Notes: a model not told the origin generated them from the letters alone. Positions 42,093-51,198 are shown, counted from the stretch's first letter. The stretch: 64,000 bases of DNA from Porticoccaceae bacterium (GCA_029250825.1 JAQXEN010000044.1:143495-207494); one strand, 5' to 3'. Program-made: numbers and translations.

Positions 42093-43607
42093 ATGTCGCA
42101 CAAGTACGTGAAAAAAATTCTCGATGCGCGTATCTATGACCTCGTGATCGAAACACCAATCGATCCAGCGCCACTGCTTTCTCAGCGTCTCGATAATGAG
42201 GTGCTATTAAAACGCGAAGATTTGCAGCCGGTATTTTCATTCAAGTTGCGCGGTGCCTATAACAAACTGCGCCAGCTTAGCGATGAACAGCGCAGCACTG
42301 GTGTGATTGCAGCTTCAGCGGGAAATCATGCTCAGGGATTGGCTCTGGCGTCAAAAAAGATGGGTGTCAAAGCCACTATCGTAATGCCCAAGACTACTCC
42401 GCAAATTAAGGTTGATGCTGTGCGTGCTCGCGGCGCCAAAGTAGTGTTGTTTGGCGATAGCTATGATGGGGCATCCGCCCATGCACAGAAGTTGGTTGCA
42501 GAGAAAGGCTTGGTATATATCCACCCCTTCGATGATCCGGATGTTATTGCTGGGCAGGGCACCATTGGCATGGAAATTTTGCGCCAATTACCCGGTGACC
42601 TAGATGTTATTTTTATTGCTGTCGGTGGTGGCGGTCTCTGCGCCGGTGTTGCCGCCTATGTGAAATACGTGCGTCCGGATGTAAAAATTATTGCGGTGGA
42701 AGCCAATGACAGCGCCTGTCTCGATGCCGCGTTAAAAGCGGGTCGCCGAGTGCGCCTAAAGGAAGTGGGCATTTTTGCTGATGGCACTGCGGTTGCGCAA
42801 ATCGGCAAAGAAACTTTCCGTTTACTCAAAGACTTGGTCGACGAAGTGATCACTGTCAGCACCGATGAAATCTGTGCGGCAATTAAAGATGTCTACAGTG
42901 ACACTCGCGCTATTTGTGAGCCATCCGGAGCTATGGGTCTGGCGGGTCTTAAAAAATATGTCGAACGCGAAGGGGTAAAGGGACAGACATTACTGTCGGT
43001 TCAGTGTGGCGCTAATATCGATTTTGATCGCCTGCGCTATATCTCTGAACGCACCGAGATCGGTGAAAAGCGTGAAGCCGTGCTGGCGGTGACGATCGAT
43101 GAAAAGCCCGGCAGCTTTAAGCTGTTTTGCAAAGCTATGCATAAGCGCAATATCTCCGAGTTCAATTACCGCTTCAGCGATGCCAATAAGGCACATATTT
43201 TTGTTGGCGCGCAGGTAGCTGACGATGAGGACCGTCATCAGTTGGTTGGTGAGCTTCGTCAACAGGGATACACGGTTGCCGATATGACCGACAACGAAGT
43301 GGCGAAATCTCATATTCGTCATATGGTAGGAGGGCGCTCACCCCAGGTGGGAGAAGAGCAGGTATTCCGTTTTGAGTTTCCCGAACGTCCTGGTGCGCTG
43401 TTGAATTTTCTCAATGAGCTGGGGGGTGGGTTTAATATTTCCATGTTCCACTACCGCAATCACGGTTCGGCCTTTGGGCGCGTATTAGTGGGCATTCAGG
43501 CAACCAAGAAAGATCTCAAAAAGCTCTCGGGCTTTCTCGACAATCTCGGTTATCACTATGTTAATGAAACTGAGAATGAAGCCTATCAGTTCTTTCTGGG
43601 CTCTTAG
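42093..43607 (+). CDS. ilvA: Threonine ammonia-lyase, biosynthetic
   Basis: PLP enzyme that deaminates threonine to 2-oxobutanoate for isoleucine synthesis. 504 residues from ATG 42093; the upstream extension of the frame has no family match. The catalytic domain has KREDLQPVFSFKLRGAYNKL (PLP Lys), AASAGNHAQGLALASKKMGV (part) and AVGGGGLCAGVAAYVK. The C-terminal part (about 325-504) has two ACT-like regulatory domains (VLAVTIDEKPGSFKLF and FEFPERPGALLNFL), indicating isoleucine/valine allostery, as in IlvA and not in catabolic TdcB. Confidence 0.96.
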   Translation: MSHKYVKKILDARIYDLVIETPIDPAPLLSQRLDNEVLLKREDLQPVFSFKLRGAYNKLRQLSDEQRSTGVIAASAGNHAQGLALASKKMGVKATIVMPKTTPQIKVDAVRARGAKVVLFGDSYDGASAHAQKLVAEKGLVYIHPFDDPDVIAGQGTIGMEILRQLPGDLDVIFIAVGGGGLCAGVAAYVKYVRPDVKIIAVEANDSACLDAALKAGRRVRLKEVGIFADGTAVAQIGKETFRLLKDLVDEVITVSTDEICAAIKDVYSDTRAICEPSGAMGLAGLKKYVEREGVKGQTLLSVQCGANIDFDRLRYISERTEIGEKREAVLAVTIDEKPGSFKLFCKAMHKRNISEFNYRFSDANKAHIFVGAQVADDEDRHQLVGELRQQGYTVADMTDNEVAKSHIRHMVGGRSPQVGEEQVFRFEFPERPGALLNFLNELGGGFNISMFHYRNHGSAFGRVLVGIQATKKDLKKLSGFLDNLGYHYVNETENEAYQFFLGS

Positions 43608-43637
43608 ATTTTAGACTCTAGATTCCTAGGCTATTGG

Positions 43638-43697
43638 ATTACAAGTTTTAGGTTTATAAGCTCTAAGTTTACAAGCTCTAAGTTTACAAGCTTTGGC
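43638..43697. repeat. Four 15-bp tandem repeats between ilvA and pyk
   Basis: Units: ATTACAAGTTTTAGG (43638-43652), TTTATAAGCTCTAAG (43653-43667), TTTACAAGCTCTAAG (43668-43682) and TTTACAAGCTTTGGC (43683-43697). The third and second differ by one base. A related array lies at 882-924 in the pilI-pilJ gap. Confidence 0.75.
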
Positions 43698-43699
43698 AC

Positions 43700-43717
43700 T
43701 CGGCCCCCAGGGGCCGA
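43700..43717. terminator. Hairpin between convergent ilvA and pyk
   Basis: TCGGCCCC and GGGGCCGA form a GC-rich stem with a tiny loop. ATACTTTATTCCTT follows on the plus strand, a weak T-rich tail. It is placed to end ilvA and possibly pyk. Confidence 0.55.
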
Positions 43718-43729
43718 ATACTTTATTCC

Positions 43730-45139
43730 TTAAAGCAGATCGGCAATCTGGCGAATCTGAATCGCTTCAATACCGTCGCCGGCCAGGGTATCTGAAATCA
43801 CTACCACTCGATCTTCCGGCGAAAATTCATCACGCTTAATCATAATCGCCGCGGCTGCCGATAGAGTGGCATCGGAATCCTTGCCGAAATCAATTTGATA
43901 GCTCAGCACATTGCGGTTCAAAACTAACTGGCGCCTGGTTTCACCGCTGTTGGTAAAGGCGCAGATAATCGACTCCTGTGGGTGACAGTTGGTCACGCGG
44001 TTAGCCATGCGGCCGCGCTTGGTGGGTACGATAATCGCCTTTGCTGAAATTGCTTCAGCAAGATTAACCGCCGCCTGAGCAATCTGTTGTTTGTCACCTT
44101 CGATCAATAGATTGTCGGTGAATCTTAGGCCGCGACTGCTCTCGGTGGAGCGTGCGATACGATCGAGAATCTCAACGCATTTAACCGGATACTTGCCCAC
44201 GGTAGTCTCGCCAGAGAGCATAATCGCATCGGCTTCTTCATACACCGCATTGGCCACATCGGTCACTTCGGCGCGAGTTGGATTGGGGTTTTCAATCATC
44301 GACTCAAGCATATGGGTTGCAACAATGGCGCGAGTACCCATTTCCGCGCAGGTGCGCAGAATACGTCTCTGAATGCGCGGCAACACCTCAAGGGGAACCT
44401 CGACACCGAGATCGCCACGGGCGACCATAACGCCATCTGCCGCCTCAATGATTTCAACCATATTGGTGATCGCTTCCTGATCTTCCAGTTTGGCGATAAC
44501 TTTAATGGTCTTGGCTTTGTCGCCGAGCAGTTCCCGCAGTTCGTGAATATCTTGAGCTTGGCGGACAAATGAGAGGGCGATAAAGTCCACGTCGAGAGAC
44601 ATGCCAAACTCAATATCCCGGCGGTCCTTGTCGGTGATAGCCGGCAGGTTGACGCGAATGCCCGGCAGATTGACGTGACGCTTGCTCTTCAGCAGGCCGC
44701 CATCGATTACCTTGCACTGCATGATCCGTTCTTCTTTGCTTAACACTTCAAGATTAATCAGGCCGTTGTCGACAGTGATAATGTCGCCGACCCCGACATC
44801 AGTGATCAGGTCTTCGTAATTGATATGAATTGAGGATGATTCAACATCCTCTGCTCCGCGGGCCACTATTGAGATAGTGTCGCCGTCATTGAGGTGCAGA
44901 TCATTAGCCATATCGCCAGTGCGAATCTCAGGACCCTGAGTGTCAAGCAGCACCGCGATAGGATGATTGAGCTTTAGGTTGAGAACACGAATAGCATCAA
45001 TGACTTTACGATGGGACTCATGAGTGCCGTGGGACATATTCAGTCGCGCCACATTCATGCCAGCATTGGCTAGGTTTTCCAACATTTCCAGCGAGTCAGT
45101 CGCCGGCCCAATGGTGCAAATTATTTTAGTCTTGCGCAT
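43730..45139 (-). CDS. pyk: Pyruvate kinase
   Basis: Converts PEP and ADP to pyruvate and ATP. 469 residues. Domain A has KIICTIGPATDSLEMLENL, GMNVARLNMSHGTHESH, LLDTQGPEIRTG and IALSFVRQAQDIHEL; the active-site Lys is in IKVIAKLEDQEAI, metal ligands are in VMVARGDLGVEVPLE and MLSGETTVGKYPVK. Similar to the PykA (type II) branch. It overlaps the fau start region by 19 bp (45121-45139), an unusually long overlap for neighbouring genes on one strand, so the two are coupled. Confidence 0.97.
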   Translation of the reverse strand: MRKTKIICTIGPATDSLEMLENLANAGMNVARLNMSHGTHESHRKVIDAIRVLNLKLNHPIAVLLDTQGPEIRTGDMANDLHLNDGDTISIVARGAEDVESSSIHINYEDLITDVGVGDIITVDNGLINLEVLSKEERIMQCKVIDGGLLKSKRHVNLPGIRVNLPAITDKDRRDIEFGMSLDVDFIALSFVRQAQDIHELRELLGDKAKTIKVIAKLEDQEAITNMVEIIEAADGVMVARGDLGVEVPLEVLPRIQRRILRTCAEMGTRAIVATHMLESMIENPNPTRAEVTDVANAVYEEADAIMLSGETTVGKYPVKCVEILDRIARSTESSRGLRFTDNLLIEGDKQQIAQAAVNLAEAISAKAIIVPTKRGRMANRVTNCHPQESIICAFTNSGETRRQLVLNRNVLSYQIDFGKDSDATLSAAAAIMIKRDEFSPEDRVVVISDTLAGDGIEAIQIRQIADLL

Positions 45140-45708
45140 ATTATCTCTTGGTCTGTGGCTATGTTGTGGAGGGGGATATCCCAGCTCTGGGGTGTGAGTC
45201 CCTCAATTTCTTGGCACTGATGAGCAAGGCCAACTAGTTTTGCACCGCTGGGCTTGCCCGGTCTCGGCGCGAGGGTGCGATCGTAAAAACCACCGCCCAT
45301 GCCGAGTCGATTGCCGGCGCGATCAAATGCCACCAGTGGGACAAGGATCAAGTCGAGGCTCCAGGGTGGGGTCATGGCTGTGGATCTAAATTGCGGTTCT
45401 AATATGCCAAAGCGGTTTTTATGCAGGGTGTCGCCATATTGATATTCGGCAAAGTGCAGGCTGTTGGCTTTTAGGGGATCTATAAGGGGCAGAAAGCAGG
45501 CCTTTTTAGCTTTAAAGGCGGCATTCACTATCCCGATTGGATCTATCTCGCCATCATTGGCTAGATAGATGCCTATGCGTTTGGCGCGCTGAAAAAAATC
45601 TTGTCGACAGAGTAACTTTGCCAACTGCTCAGATGCAGTGCGTTGCTGGCTTGGATTCAGTGCTCGTCGTTTTTCTCGTATGCTACTTCGGATTTCGCTA
45701 GCATTCAT
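45121..45708 (-). CDS. fau: 5-formyltetrahydrofolate cyclo-ligase
   Basis: ATP-dependent conversion of 5-formyl-THF to 5,10-methenyl-THF (YgfA). 195 residues; motifs EIRSSIREKRRALNPSQQ at the N-terminus, IGIYLANDGEIDP, LDLILVPLVAFDRAGNRLGM (part) and GGGFYDRTLA. It lies downstream of 6S RNA on the same strand, the classic ssrS-ygfA arrangement in gammaproteobacteria, which supports both calls. Its 3' end overlaps pyk. Confidence 0.93.
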   Translation of the reverse strand: MNASEIRSSIREKRRALNPSQQRTASEQLAKLLCRQDFFQRAKRIGIYLANDGEIDPIGIVNAAFKAKKACFLPLIDPLKANSLHFAEYQYGDTLHKNRFGILEPQFRSTAMTPPWSLDLILVPLVAFDRAGNRLGMGGGFYDRTLAPRPGKPSGAKLVGLAHQCQEIEGLTPQSWDIPLHNIATDQEIICARLK

Positions 45709-45732
45709 CGGTAGATGGCCACAGTTAAAGTA

Positions 45733-45901
45733 AATCCCAGAGTGCCGCTGTCAACGTGGCCTCGAACCGAAAAGTTCAAGGTGGCTGCCCTCGCAATATA
45801 TCAGGCTTTCCGGCGCGCGGAAGTGCACAACAACATTGACGGAGAGAAACCGGGTAATAATTATCGGCTCAGGGACTTCTTGACTGGCGAACACCCCAGG
45901 A
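45733..45901 (-). ncRNA. ssrS: 6S RNA
   Basis: Regulatory RNA that binds sigma-70 RNA polymerase in stationary phase. Conserved segments on the minus strand match the family: GTCCCTGAGCCGATA, CACCTTGAAC with pairing GGTTCGAGG, and GCGGCACTCTGGGA at the 3' end. The ends pair over about 12 positions (5' UCCUGGGGUGUU with 3' GGCACUCUGGGA, including G-U pairs), forming the closing stem. A -10 TATACT lies at 45908-45913 upstream. Position between zapA and fau is the standard one. Ends are approximate. Confidence 0.9.
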
Positions 45902-45985
45902 GCGTTGAGTATAGCAGAGCAGCTTAAAAAAGAACTGGCTAAGGAGTCAAAAACTGTTTTAAAGCAGCAGGGAAATTTCTTCTTT

Positions 45986-46282
45986 TTAGCTGTTGAGGTC
46001 GGAGAGTGCCGAGCTCAGTTTGCTATTCATGGACTGCAACAGGTGGGAAGTCTCGGCGCCACTAGCCACGGACTGTTCGCTGCGAATAAGATCGTGGGCC
46101 AGATTTAAGGCGGCCATGACGGCGATGCGTTCGACACCGATAATATGCGAACCGCGACGGATCTCTTCCATTTTTTCATCGAGCAGTTTTGCCGACAAAA
46201 TTAGCGCATCGCGCTCCTCTGGTTGGCAGTTGACCTGATAGTCTTTATCGAGAATGCGGATGGTGAGGGATATAGATGACAT
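45986..46282 (-). CDS. zapA: Cell division protein ZapA
   Basis: FtsZ-associated protein that promotes Z-ring bundling. 98 residues: the N-terminal head ISLTIRILDKDYQVNCQPEE, then a long helix (RDALILSAKLLDEKMEEIRR and onward) forming the tetrameric coiled coil. It lies 2 bp after the ZapB-like gene and upstream of 6S RNA on the same strand. Confidence 0.93.
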   Translation of the reverse strand: MSSISLTIRILDKDYQVNCQPEERDALILSAKLLDEKMEEIRRGSHIIGVERIAVMAALNLAHDLIRSEQSVASGAETSHLLQSMNSKLSSALSDLNS

Positions 46283-46284
46283 GC

Positions 46285-46485
46285 TTACTCCGCATTTAAG
46301 TTTCTGAGACGGTTGATCATTGTTTCGATTTTCTGTCGGGCCATTTCATTCTGTTCCAAAAGCTTGCCGCGCTCACCGGCAAGGCTCGACTCTCTGGCGC
46401 GCAGAGATTGATTCTCGCGTTTCAGTTGCAGGCAAAGCTCGATTAAGCTGTCCAGTTTCGCTTCTAACTCTTGGTAACCGCTCAT
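46285..46485 (-). CDS. ZapB-like coiled-coil protein (TIGR02449 type)
   Basis: 66 residues from the ATG at 46485; the frame is open 11 codons further up without clear merit. Almost the whole protein is a heptad-rich coiled coil (LEAKLDSLIELCLQLKREN, then SLRARESSLAGERGKLLEQN). Small proteins of this type precede zapA in many gammaproteobacteria, and a role with ZapA at the division site is inferred from this linkage only. Confidence 0.8.
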   Translation of the reverse strand: MSGYQELEAKLDSLIELCLQLKRENQSLRARESSLAGERGKLLEQNEMARQKIETMINRLRNLNAE

Positions 46486-46694
46486 AATCAGAGTTCTTTT
46501 TGGTGAATGACAGGGCACTACAGCCGACTAACTTTAAGTCTTGGACTAATAAGCTTGAGGCTATGGGACTAGAACCTTAAGCCTAGAACTATAGGCACTG
46601 TGTTAGTTTTGGTCAATCAGATCATTAAGTCAATGTGGCGTGCAGTGAAATTATTAGAATGTTAGGATGCCTGCTATATACGCGAGGCATAAAC
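46486..46694. other. Divergent intergenic region, zapB-like / ygfB
   Basis: 209 bp between divergent genes. It contains a stretch of CTTAAG- and CTAGA-like segments (46531-46594) loosely resembling the 15-bp repeats elsewhere, and a small palindrome GCCTA-GAACTA-TAGGC (46581-46596). No gene and no certain promoter identified. Confidence 0.35.
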
Positions 46695-47240
46695 ATGACA
46701 TTTGAACAGCTGGAAGATCTATTTTTTAAACTGCGAGTAAAGGCTGATCCCTCAGGGTTTCACGGCTTTCTTTGCGGGCGTTTATGCTGCGGCAAAATCC
46801 CCTTGGATCAGTTGATCGAAACCTCTACAAGCTGGCTGGGACTATCCGAAGAGCAGGCCGAAGGCGCAGTTTATCCTCTGCGGGATTTTTATGAAGTCTC
46901 ACTCACTAGTCTTGAAGATGTGGCCTTTCTGTTTCAGCCGGTGCTGCCCGATGATGAGCTGCCACTCCCTGAACGACTGGTTGCTGTAGGGCAGTGGTGC
47001 AGCAACTATCTCTCCGGTGTCGGCGACGGCATGACAGACGGCTTTGCAGTATCGGATGACGTTAAAGAAGCGCTGGAAGATCTTTCAGCGATTGCTCAGG
47101 TCTCGGTGGATTTTGAGACTGACGAAGACGGCGAGCGTGATTACTCTGAATTGATCGAGTATATCCGTATTGCGGTGCAGCTGATTTTCTCTGAGTTGCA
47201 TCCAGAAGCCGAAGCCAATAGTGGACCCACCTTACATTAA
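46695..47240 (+). CDS. ygfB: UPF0149 family protein YgfB
   Basis: 181 residues from ATG 46695 (GAGG 7-10 nt upstream). All-helical UPF0149 fold with GFLCGRLCCGKI near residue 24-35 and the typical WCSNYLSGVGDG (about 122-133). YgfB homologues lie upstream of pepP-ubiH in many gammaproteobacteria. In Pseudomonas the protein has been linked to beta-lactamase regulation through AlpA; whether that holds here is unknown. Confidence 0.88.
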   Translation: MTFEQLEDLFFKLRVKADPSGFHGFLCGRLCCGKIPLDQLIETSTSWLGLSEEQAEGAVYPLRDFYEVSLTSLEDVAFLFQPVLPDDELPLPERLVAVGQWCSNYLSGVGDGMTDGFAVSDDVKEALEDLSAIAQVSVDFETDEDGERDYSELIEYIRIAVQLIFSELHPEAEANSGPTLH

Positions 47241-47293
47241 GCTCGTCTAACCGCTATACCAATTCAAGCCCATTCCATGCCGAGAGGAGAGCC

Positions 47294-48610
47294 ATGATTA
47301 CCGTCAAGGAGTACGCCGCTCGGCGCAGAGACCTGATGTCGATGATGGCGGAGAACAGCATTGCCATTATTACCGGCGCGGCGGAAAAAGTTCGCTCTCG
47401 AGACACTCATTATCCCTTTAAGCAGTCAACCAGCCTCAGTTATCTCTGCGGTTTTGCAGAGCCTCAGGCGGTCTTAATCTTAATTCCTGGCCGAGATCAG
47501 GGCCAGTGCCTGTTGTTCTGTCGCGAAAAAAATAAATTGCGTGAAACCTGGGATGGCTACCGTGCCGGACCCGAGGGCGCGGTTGCCGATTTTGGTATGG
47601 ATGACGCCTTTCCCATTGAAGATCTCGACGAAATCTTGACTGGCATGCTTGAGGGTCGCGAACGAGTCTATTATGCGATCGGCAAAGATGCGGATTTTGA
47701 TCGCCATCTGATGGAGCTGATCAATCAAATTCGCGAGCAAAAAAATCGTGGCTCTGTGCCTCCGGGTGAATTTATCGACCTCGATCATCTGGTCAATGAA
47801 ATGCGCCTGATTAAAACTGCTCCGGAGCTCAAGCTTATGCGCAGAGCCGGAGAGATTTCAGCGCGAGCGCATTGTCGGGCTATGAAAATCAGCAGGCCTG
47901 GGATCTATGAGTATCAGCTACAGGCAGAGATCGAACATGAGTTTATGGTCTCCGGTGCCTCTGCCCCGGCCTATACCAGCATTGTCGGTGGCGGCAAAAA
48001 TGGCTGTATTCTCCACTACATAGAAAATCGGCAAAAAATTAATAATGGTGATTTGGTACTTATCGATGCCGGCTGTGAGTATGAAAATTATGCTGCGGAT
48101 ATCACCCGTACCTTTCCAATAAATGGTAAATTCACTCCAGAGCAGGCGGCGATCTACGATATCGTTTTGCAGGCGCAGCTTGAGGCTATCGATAAAATTG
48201 CGCCCGGCGCAGCCTACAATGTGGCCAATGATGCCACCGTGGCCGTAATTACTGGGGGTCTGCGGGATCTCGGTATACTCGATGGCGATCTCAGTGAGTT
48301 GATCCAAATGGAAGCCTATAAAGACTTCTATATGCACAGCTCAGGTCACTGGCTGGGCATGGATGTTCACGATGTTGGCGACTATAAGATTGATAACCAG
48401 TGGCGTGTCTACGAGCCGGGCATGGTGGTGACTGTGGAGCCAGGCATTTATATCTCGGCAGACAATACAAATGTGGCGGAGAAATGGCGCGGGCTGGCAG
48501 TGCGAATTGAAGACGATATTGCGGTGACAAAAACGGGCCACGAAGACTTAACCGCCGGGGTACCGAAGAGGCGCAGTGAGATTGAATTGCTGATGGGATC
48601 ACAGCGATGA
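47294..48610 (+). CDS. pepP: Xaa-Pro aminopeptidase P
   Basis: Removes N-terminal residues before proline. 438 residues: N-terminal domain (1-170), then the M24 pita-bread metallopeptidase domain. Metal ligands: two Asp in LIDAGCEYENYAADITRTFP, His in HSSGHWLGMDVHDVG, Glu in VTVEPGIYI and Glu in AVRIEDDIAV. Preceded by GAGAGGAG. It overlaps ubiH by 4 bp (ATGA), the conserved pepP-ubiH linkage. Confidence 0.96.
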   Translation: MITVKEYAARRRDLMSMMAENSIAIITGAAEKVRSRDTHYPFKQSTSLSYLCGFAEPQAVLILIPGRDQGQCLLFCREKNKLRETWDGYRAGPEGAVADFGMDDAFPIEDLDEILTGMLEGRERVYYAIGKDADFDRHLMELINQIREQKNRGSVPPGEFIDLDHLVNEMRLIKTAPELKLMRRAGEISARAHCRAMKISRPGIYEYQLQAEIEHEFMVSGASAPAYTSIVGGGKNGCILHYIENRQKINNGDLVLIDAGCEYENYAADITRTFPINGKFTPEQAAIYDIVLQAQLEAIDKIAPGAAYNVANDATVAVITGGLRDLGILDGDLSELIQMEAYKDFYMHSSGHWLGMDVHDVGDYKIDNQWRVYEPGMVVTVEPGIYISADNTNVAEKWRGLAVRIEDDIAVTKTGHEDLTAGVPKRRSEIELLMGSQR

Positions 48611-49860
48611 GTGACACAAGCCCAGGGGGCAGTATTAAAAACTACGATCTAGTTATAGTCGGCGGAGGCATGGTGGGCATTAGTCTGGCGCTGCTGTTAG
48701 CTCAACAGCAGCCGGACTGGAAACTACTGCTACTAGAGGCTCAGGCCTATGAGGGCTCCGGCAAGCAGAATAATCATCCCAGTTTTGACTCCCGCTCCAC
48801 GGCACTCTCTTGGAGCAGCCGCAAAATATTTCAAGCCGCTGGACTTTGGTCGCAACTGCAACCCCATACCAGCGCGATCAACAATATCCATGTCAGCGAT
48901 CGGGGTCATCTGGGTCTAACCCGAATCAGTGCCAAGGAAGCCGGCGTTGAAGCTCTCGGCTATGTTATTGAAAATCGCTGGATTGGTGCAGTGCTATTAG
49001 AGAAGCTTGCTGAGACCTCCATAGAAATGATGGCTCCAGAGCGAGTGGAAAAAATGACCCCGCTCAAGTCCGGTGTGCGTGTGGATCTGGCTCACAGTGG
49101 CGAGACCATTCAAACCTCACTGTTGGTGATTGCCGATGGTGCCAATTCTCAAACGGCACAGAAGCTCGGTATTCTCAGCCATCAGCAACCCTATGGTCAG
49201 CAGGGCATTATTGCCAATATAGGGCTCCAAGACGCCCATCATGGCGTCGCTTACGAACGCTTTACCGATCAGGGTCCGATGGCCATGTTGCCGCTGCCAG
49301 ATTTTGATGGCAGCCCACGCTGTGCGCTGGTCTGGACGCAGCTGCCAGAGTCTGCAGAGAAGTTGATGGCAGCCAGTGATAAAGATTTTTTAGAGGCCCT
49401 GCAACAGAGCTTTGGCTATCGCATGGGCATGGTTAAAAAAGTCGGCGAGCGGGTTGCCTATCCCTTGGCATTAACCACCGCCAGCGAGCAGGTGCGGCGC
49501 AATATTGTGGTGCTGGGCAATGCCGCTCACAGTTTGCATCCAGTTGCCGGGCAGGGCTTTAATCTGTCCCTGCGGGATGTGGCGACACTGGCAGATGTGC
49601 TGGGCAAGGCAAAGTCAGTAGGGGCAGATTTTGCCTCTCTGGAGATTCTCGAAGACTATCAGCAACAACAGTTAGCTGATCAGCAGAACACCTTGATGTT
49701 TAGCGATAATCTACCGAAATTATTTGCCCAGCCATCATCCGCCGTGGCTCTGGGGCGTAACTCCGGATTGGTTATGATGGATCTATTGCCGAGCCTGCGC
49801 AGTGGCTTTGCTAAATTTGGTATGGGTATGGCTAACAAGGAGGCTGGGCATGGCAGTTAA
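48607..49860 (+). CDS. ubiH: 2-octaprenyl-6-methoxyphenol hydroxylase-like UbiH
   Basis: FAD-dependent aromatic hydroxylase of ubiquinone synthesis. 417 residues; dinucleotide fold YDLVIVGGGMVGISLALLLA near the N-terminus, the UbiH/COQ6 DG motif in LLVIADGANSQTAQKLGI, and the second FAD motif VVLGNAAHSLHPVAGQGFNL (about 300-320). Tandem with ubiI (11-bp overlap) and pepP. Assigned C-4 hydroxylase from synteny; paralogues in this family are hard to separate by sequence alone. Confidence 0.9.
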   Translation: MSDTSPGGSIKNYDLVIVGGGMVGISLALLLAQQQPDWKLLLLEAQAYEGSGKQNNHPSFDSRSTALSWSSRKIFQAAGLWSQLQPHTSAINNIHVSDRGHLGLTRISAKEAGVEALGYVIENRWIGAVLLEKLAETSIEMMAPERVEKMTPLKSGVRVDLAHSGETIQTSLLVIADGANSQTAQKLGILSHQQPYGQQGIIANIGLQDAHHGVAYERFTDQGPMAMLPLPDFDGSPRCALVWTQLPESAEKLMAASDKDFLEALQQSFGYRMGMVKKVGERVAYPLALTTASEQVRRNIVVLGNAAHSLHPVAGQGFNLSLRDVATLADVLGKAKSVGADFASLEILEDYQQQQLADQQNTLMFSDNLPKLFAQPSSAVALGRNSGLVMMDLLPSLRSGFAKFGMGMANKEAGHGS

Positions 49861-51064
49861 TAAAACCGAGCAGCGCCGAGAGTACGATGTCATCGTAGTC
49901 GGTGCTGGCATGGTCGGCGCCGCCTTTGCCTGTCTCTTCGCCGGATCCAATCCCCGCTTGTCTGTCGCCCTATTGGAGGCCCGCGGCACTGCCGCTTTCG
50001 ATCCTCAGCAATTTGACCCCCGGGTGGCGGCGCTCACTGAAAAGTCGCGCAATCTGTTAGATCGCTGTGGCGCTTGGGAGGCTATCGCGGCTCAGCGTGT
50101 CAGCGCTTACTCTGCTATGCAGGTGTGGGACGCAGAGGGCACCGGTGAAATCCGATTTGATTGTCAGGATGTTCAGCAGCCGAATCTGGGTCATATCGTT
50201 GAAAATTCTCTGGTTGTTGAATCCCTTCTGGCTGAGGTTGGAAAGCTCGATAATATTGATTTCCTCTGTCCGGTGACCGTTGCTCAGTACAGCCGCTGCG
50301 ACTCCCAGGTCAGTGTTGAAATAAGCGATGGAGGGCAGCTTGTCGCACCTCTTTTGGTGGCCGCTGATGGGGGCAATTCAAGTATCCGAGAGCAGTTTAA
50401 ATTTGCCACTCGGGAGTGGGACTATGGTCACAGCGCCATTGTCACCACCGTGCAAACTGAGTCAGTTCATCAGCAGACCGCCTGGCAACGCTTTATGTCC
50501 ACGGGCCCACTGGCGCTGTTACCTCTAAATCGACAGGGTGATCATCACTACAGCTCTCTGGTCTGGTCTCAGGAGTCCCATGAAGCTGAGCGTTTGATGG
50601 CCTTGGATGACGGGACTTTTTGCGCCGAGTTAAGCCGTGCCAGTGAGCACTGTGTTGGCGAGATTCTCGCGGTGGATAAACGCTACGCCATTCCACTGCG
50701 TCAGCGCCATGCCAAAGATTATGTAGTTGAGCGCGTAGCCCTGCTGGGTGATGCGGCACATACCATTCATCCCCTGGCGGGTCAGGGCGTCAATCTGGGT
50801 TTTGCCGATGTGAAGGCGCTGGTGGATACTTTGAGTGCGGAGGTGGATCGGGGCAACGATCTGGGTTCGCTGATGACGTTGAATAAATATCAGCGACTGC
50901 GCAAGCCGGAAAATTTAGCGACTATGGCGGCGATGGAGGGTTTTAAGCGGTTGTTTGCGGCGGACAATGTGGCGGTGAGGTTGCTGCGCAATATGGGTCT
51001 GGGCAAGGTCAATAAGATCAAGCCACTTAAGAATGAAATTATTAAGCAGGTGATGGGGCTTTAA
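49850..51064 (+). CDS. ubiI: UbiI/VisC-like ubiquinone biosynthesis hydroxylase
   Basis: 404 residues from ATG 49850, preceded by AAGGAGG 6 nt upstream; it overlaps the end of ubiH. FAD motif YDVIVVGAGMVGAAFACLFA, DG motif LLVAADGGNSSIREQF, and VALLGDAAHTIHPLAGQGVN (part). Second flavin hydroxylase of the pepP-ubiH-ubiI operon, probably the C-5 hydroxylase. With coq7 elsewhere in the window, all three ring hydroxylations have a candidate. Confidence 0.9.
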   Translation: MAVNKTEQRREYDVIVVGAGMVGAAFACLFAGSNPRLSVALLEARGTAAFDPQQFDPRVAALTEKSRNLLDRCGAWEAIAAQRVSAYSAMQVWDAEGTGEIRFDCQDVQQPNLGHIVENSLVVESLLAEVGKLDNIDFLCPVTVAQYSRCDSQVSVEISDGGQLVAPLLVAADGGNSSIREQFKFATREWDYGHSAIVTTVQTESVHQQTAWQRFMSTGPLALLPLNRQGDHHYSSLVWSQESHEAERLMALDDGTFCAELSRASEHCVGEILAVDKRYAIPLRQRHAKDYVVERVALLGDAAHTIHPLAGQGVNLGFADVKALVDTLSAEVDRGNDLGSLMTLNKYQRLRKPENLATMAAMEGFKRLFAADNVAVRLLRNMGLGKVNKIKPLKNEIIKQVMGL

Positions 51065-51079
51065 TTTTAATGGAGTGAG

Positions 51080-51161
51080 ATCCCTCATCGCTGTGCTCTG
51101 TGGGGATGGAAGTGTGGATGGCTCCTATCCAGCCGGTGTCATCTCGAACGCAGGTGAGATG
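51080..51161. repeat. Two small palindromes between ubiI and rsmC
   Basis: The 134-bp convergent gap has ATCCC...GGGAT arms (51080-51107) and CATCTC...GAGATG arms (51140-51161), each with imperfect centres. The wording of the second (GTCATCTCGA, then GTGAGATG) resembles dispersed palindromic repeats seen in other bacteria. No oligo-U follows, so they are weak as terminators. Confidence 0.4.
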
Positions 51162-51198
51162 TCCCAAAGTCTCCCAGGTGCCTCTCTAGGGGCAATCT

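Noticed and set aside
43638..43697. CRISPR array
   Set aside because: Units are 15 bp and directly adjacent with no spacers; no cas genes in the window.
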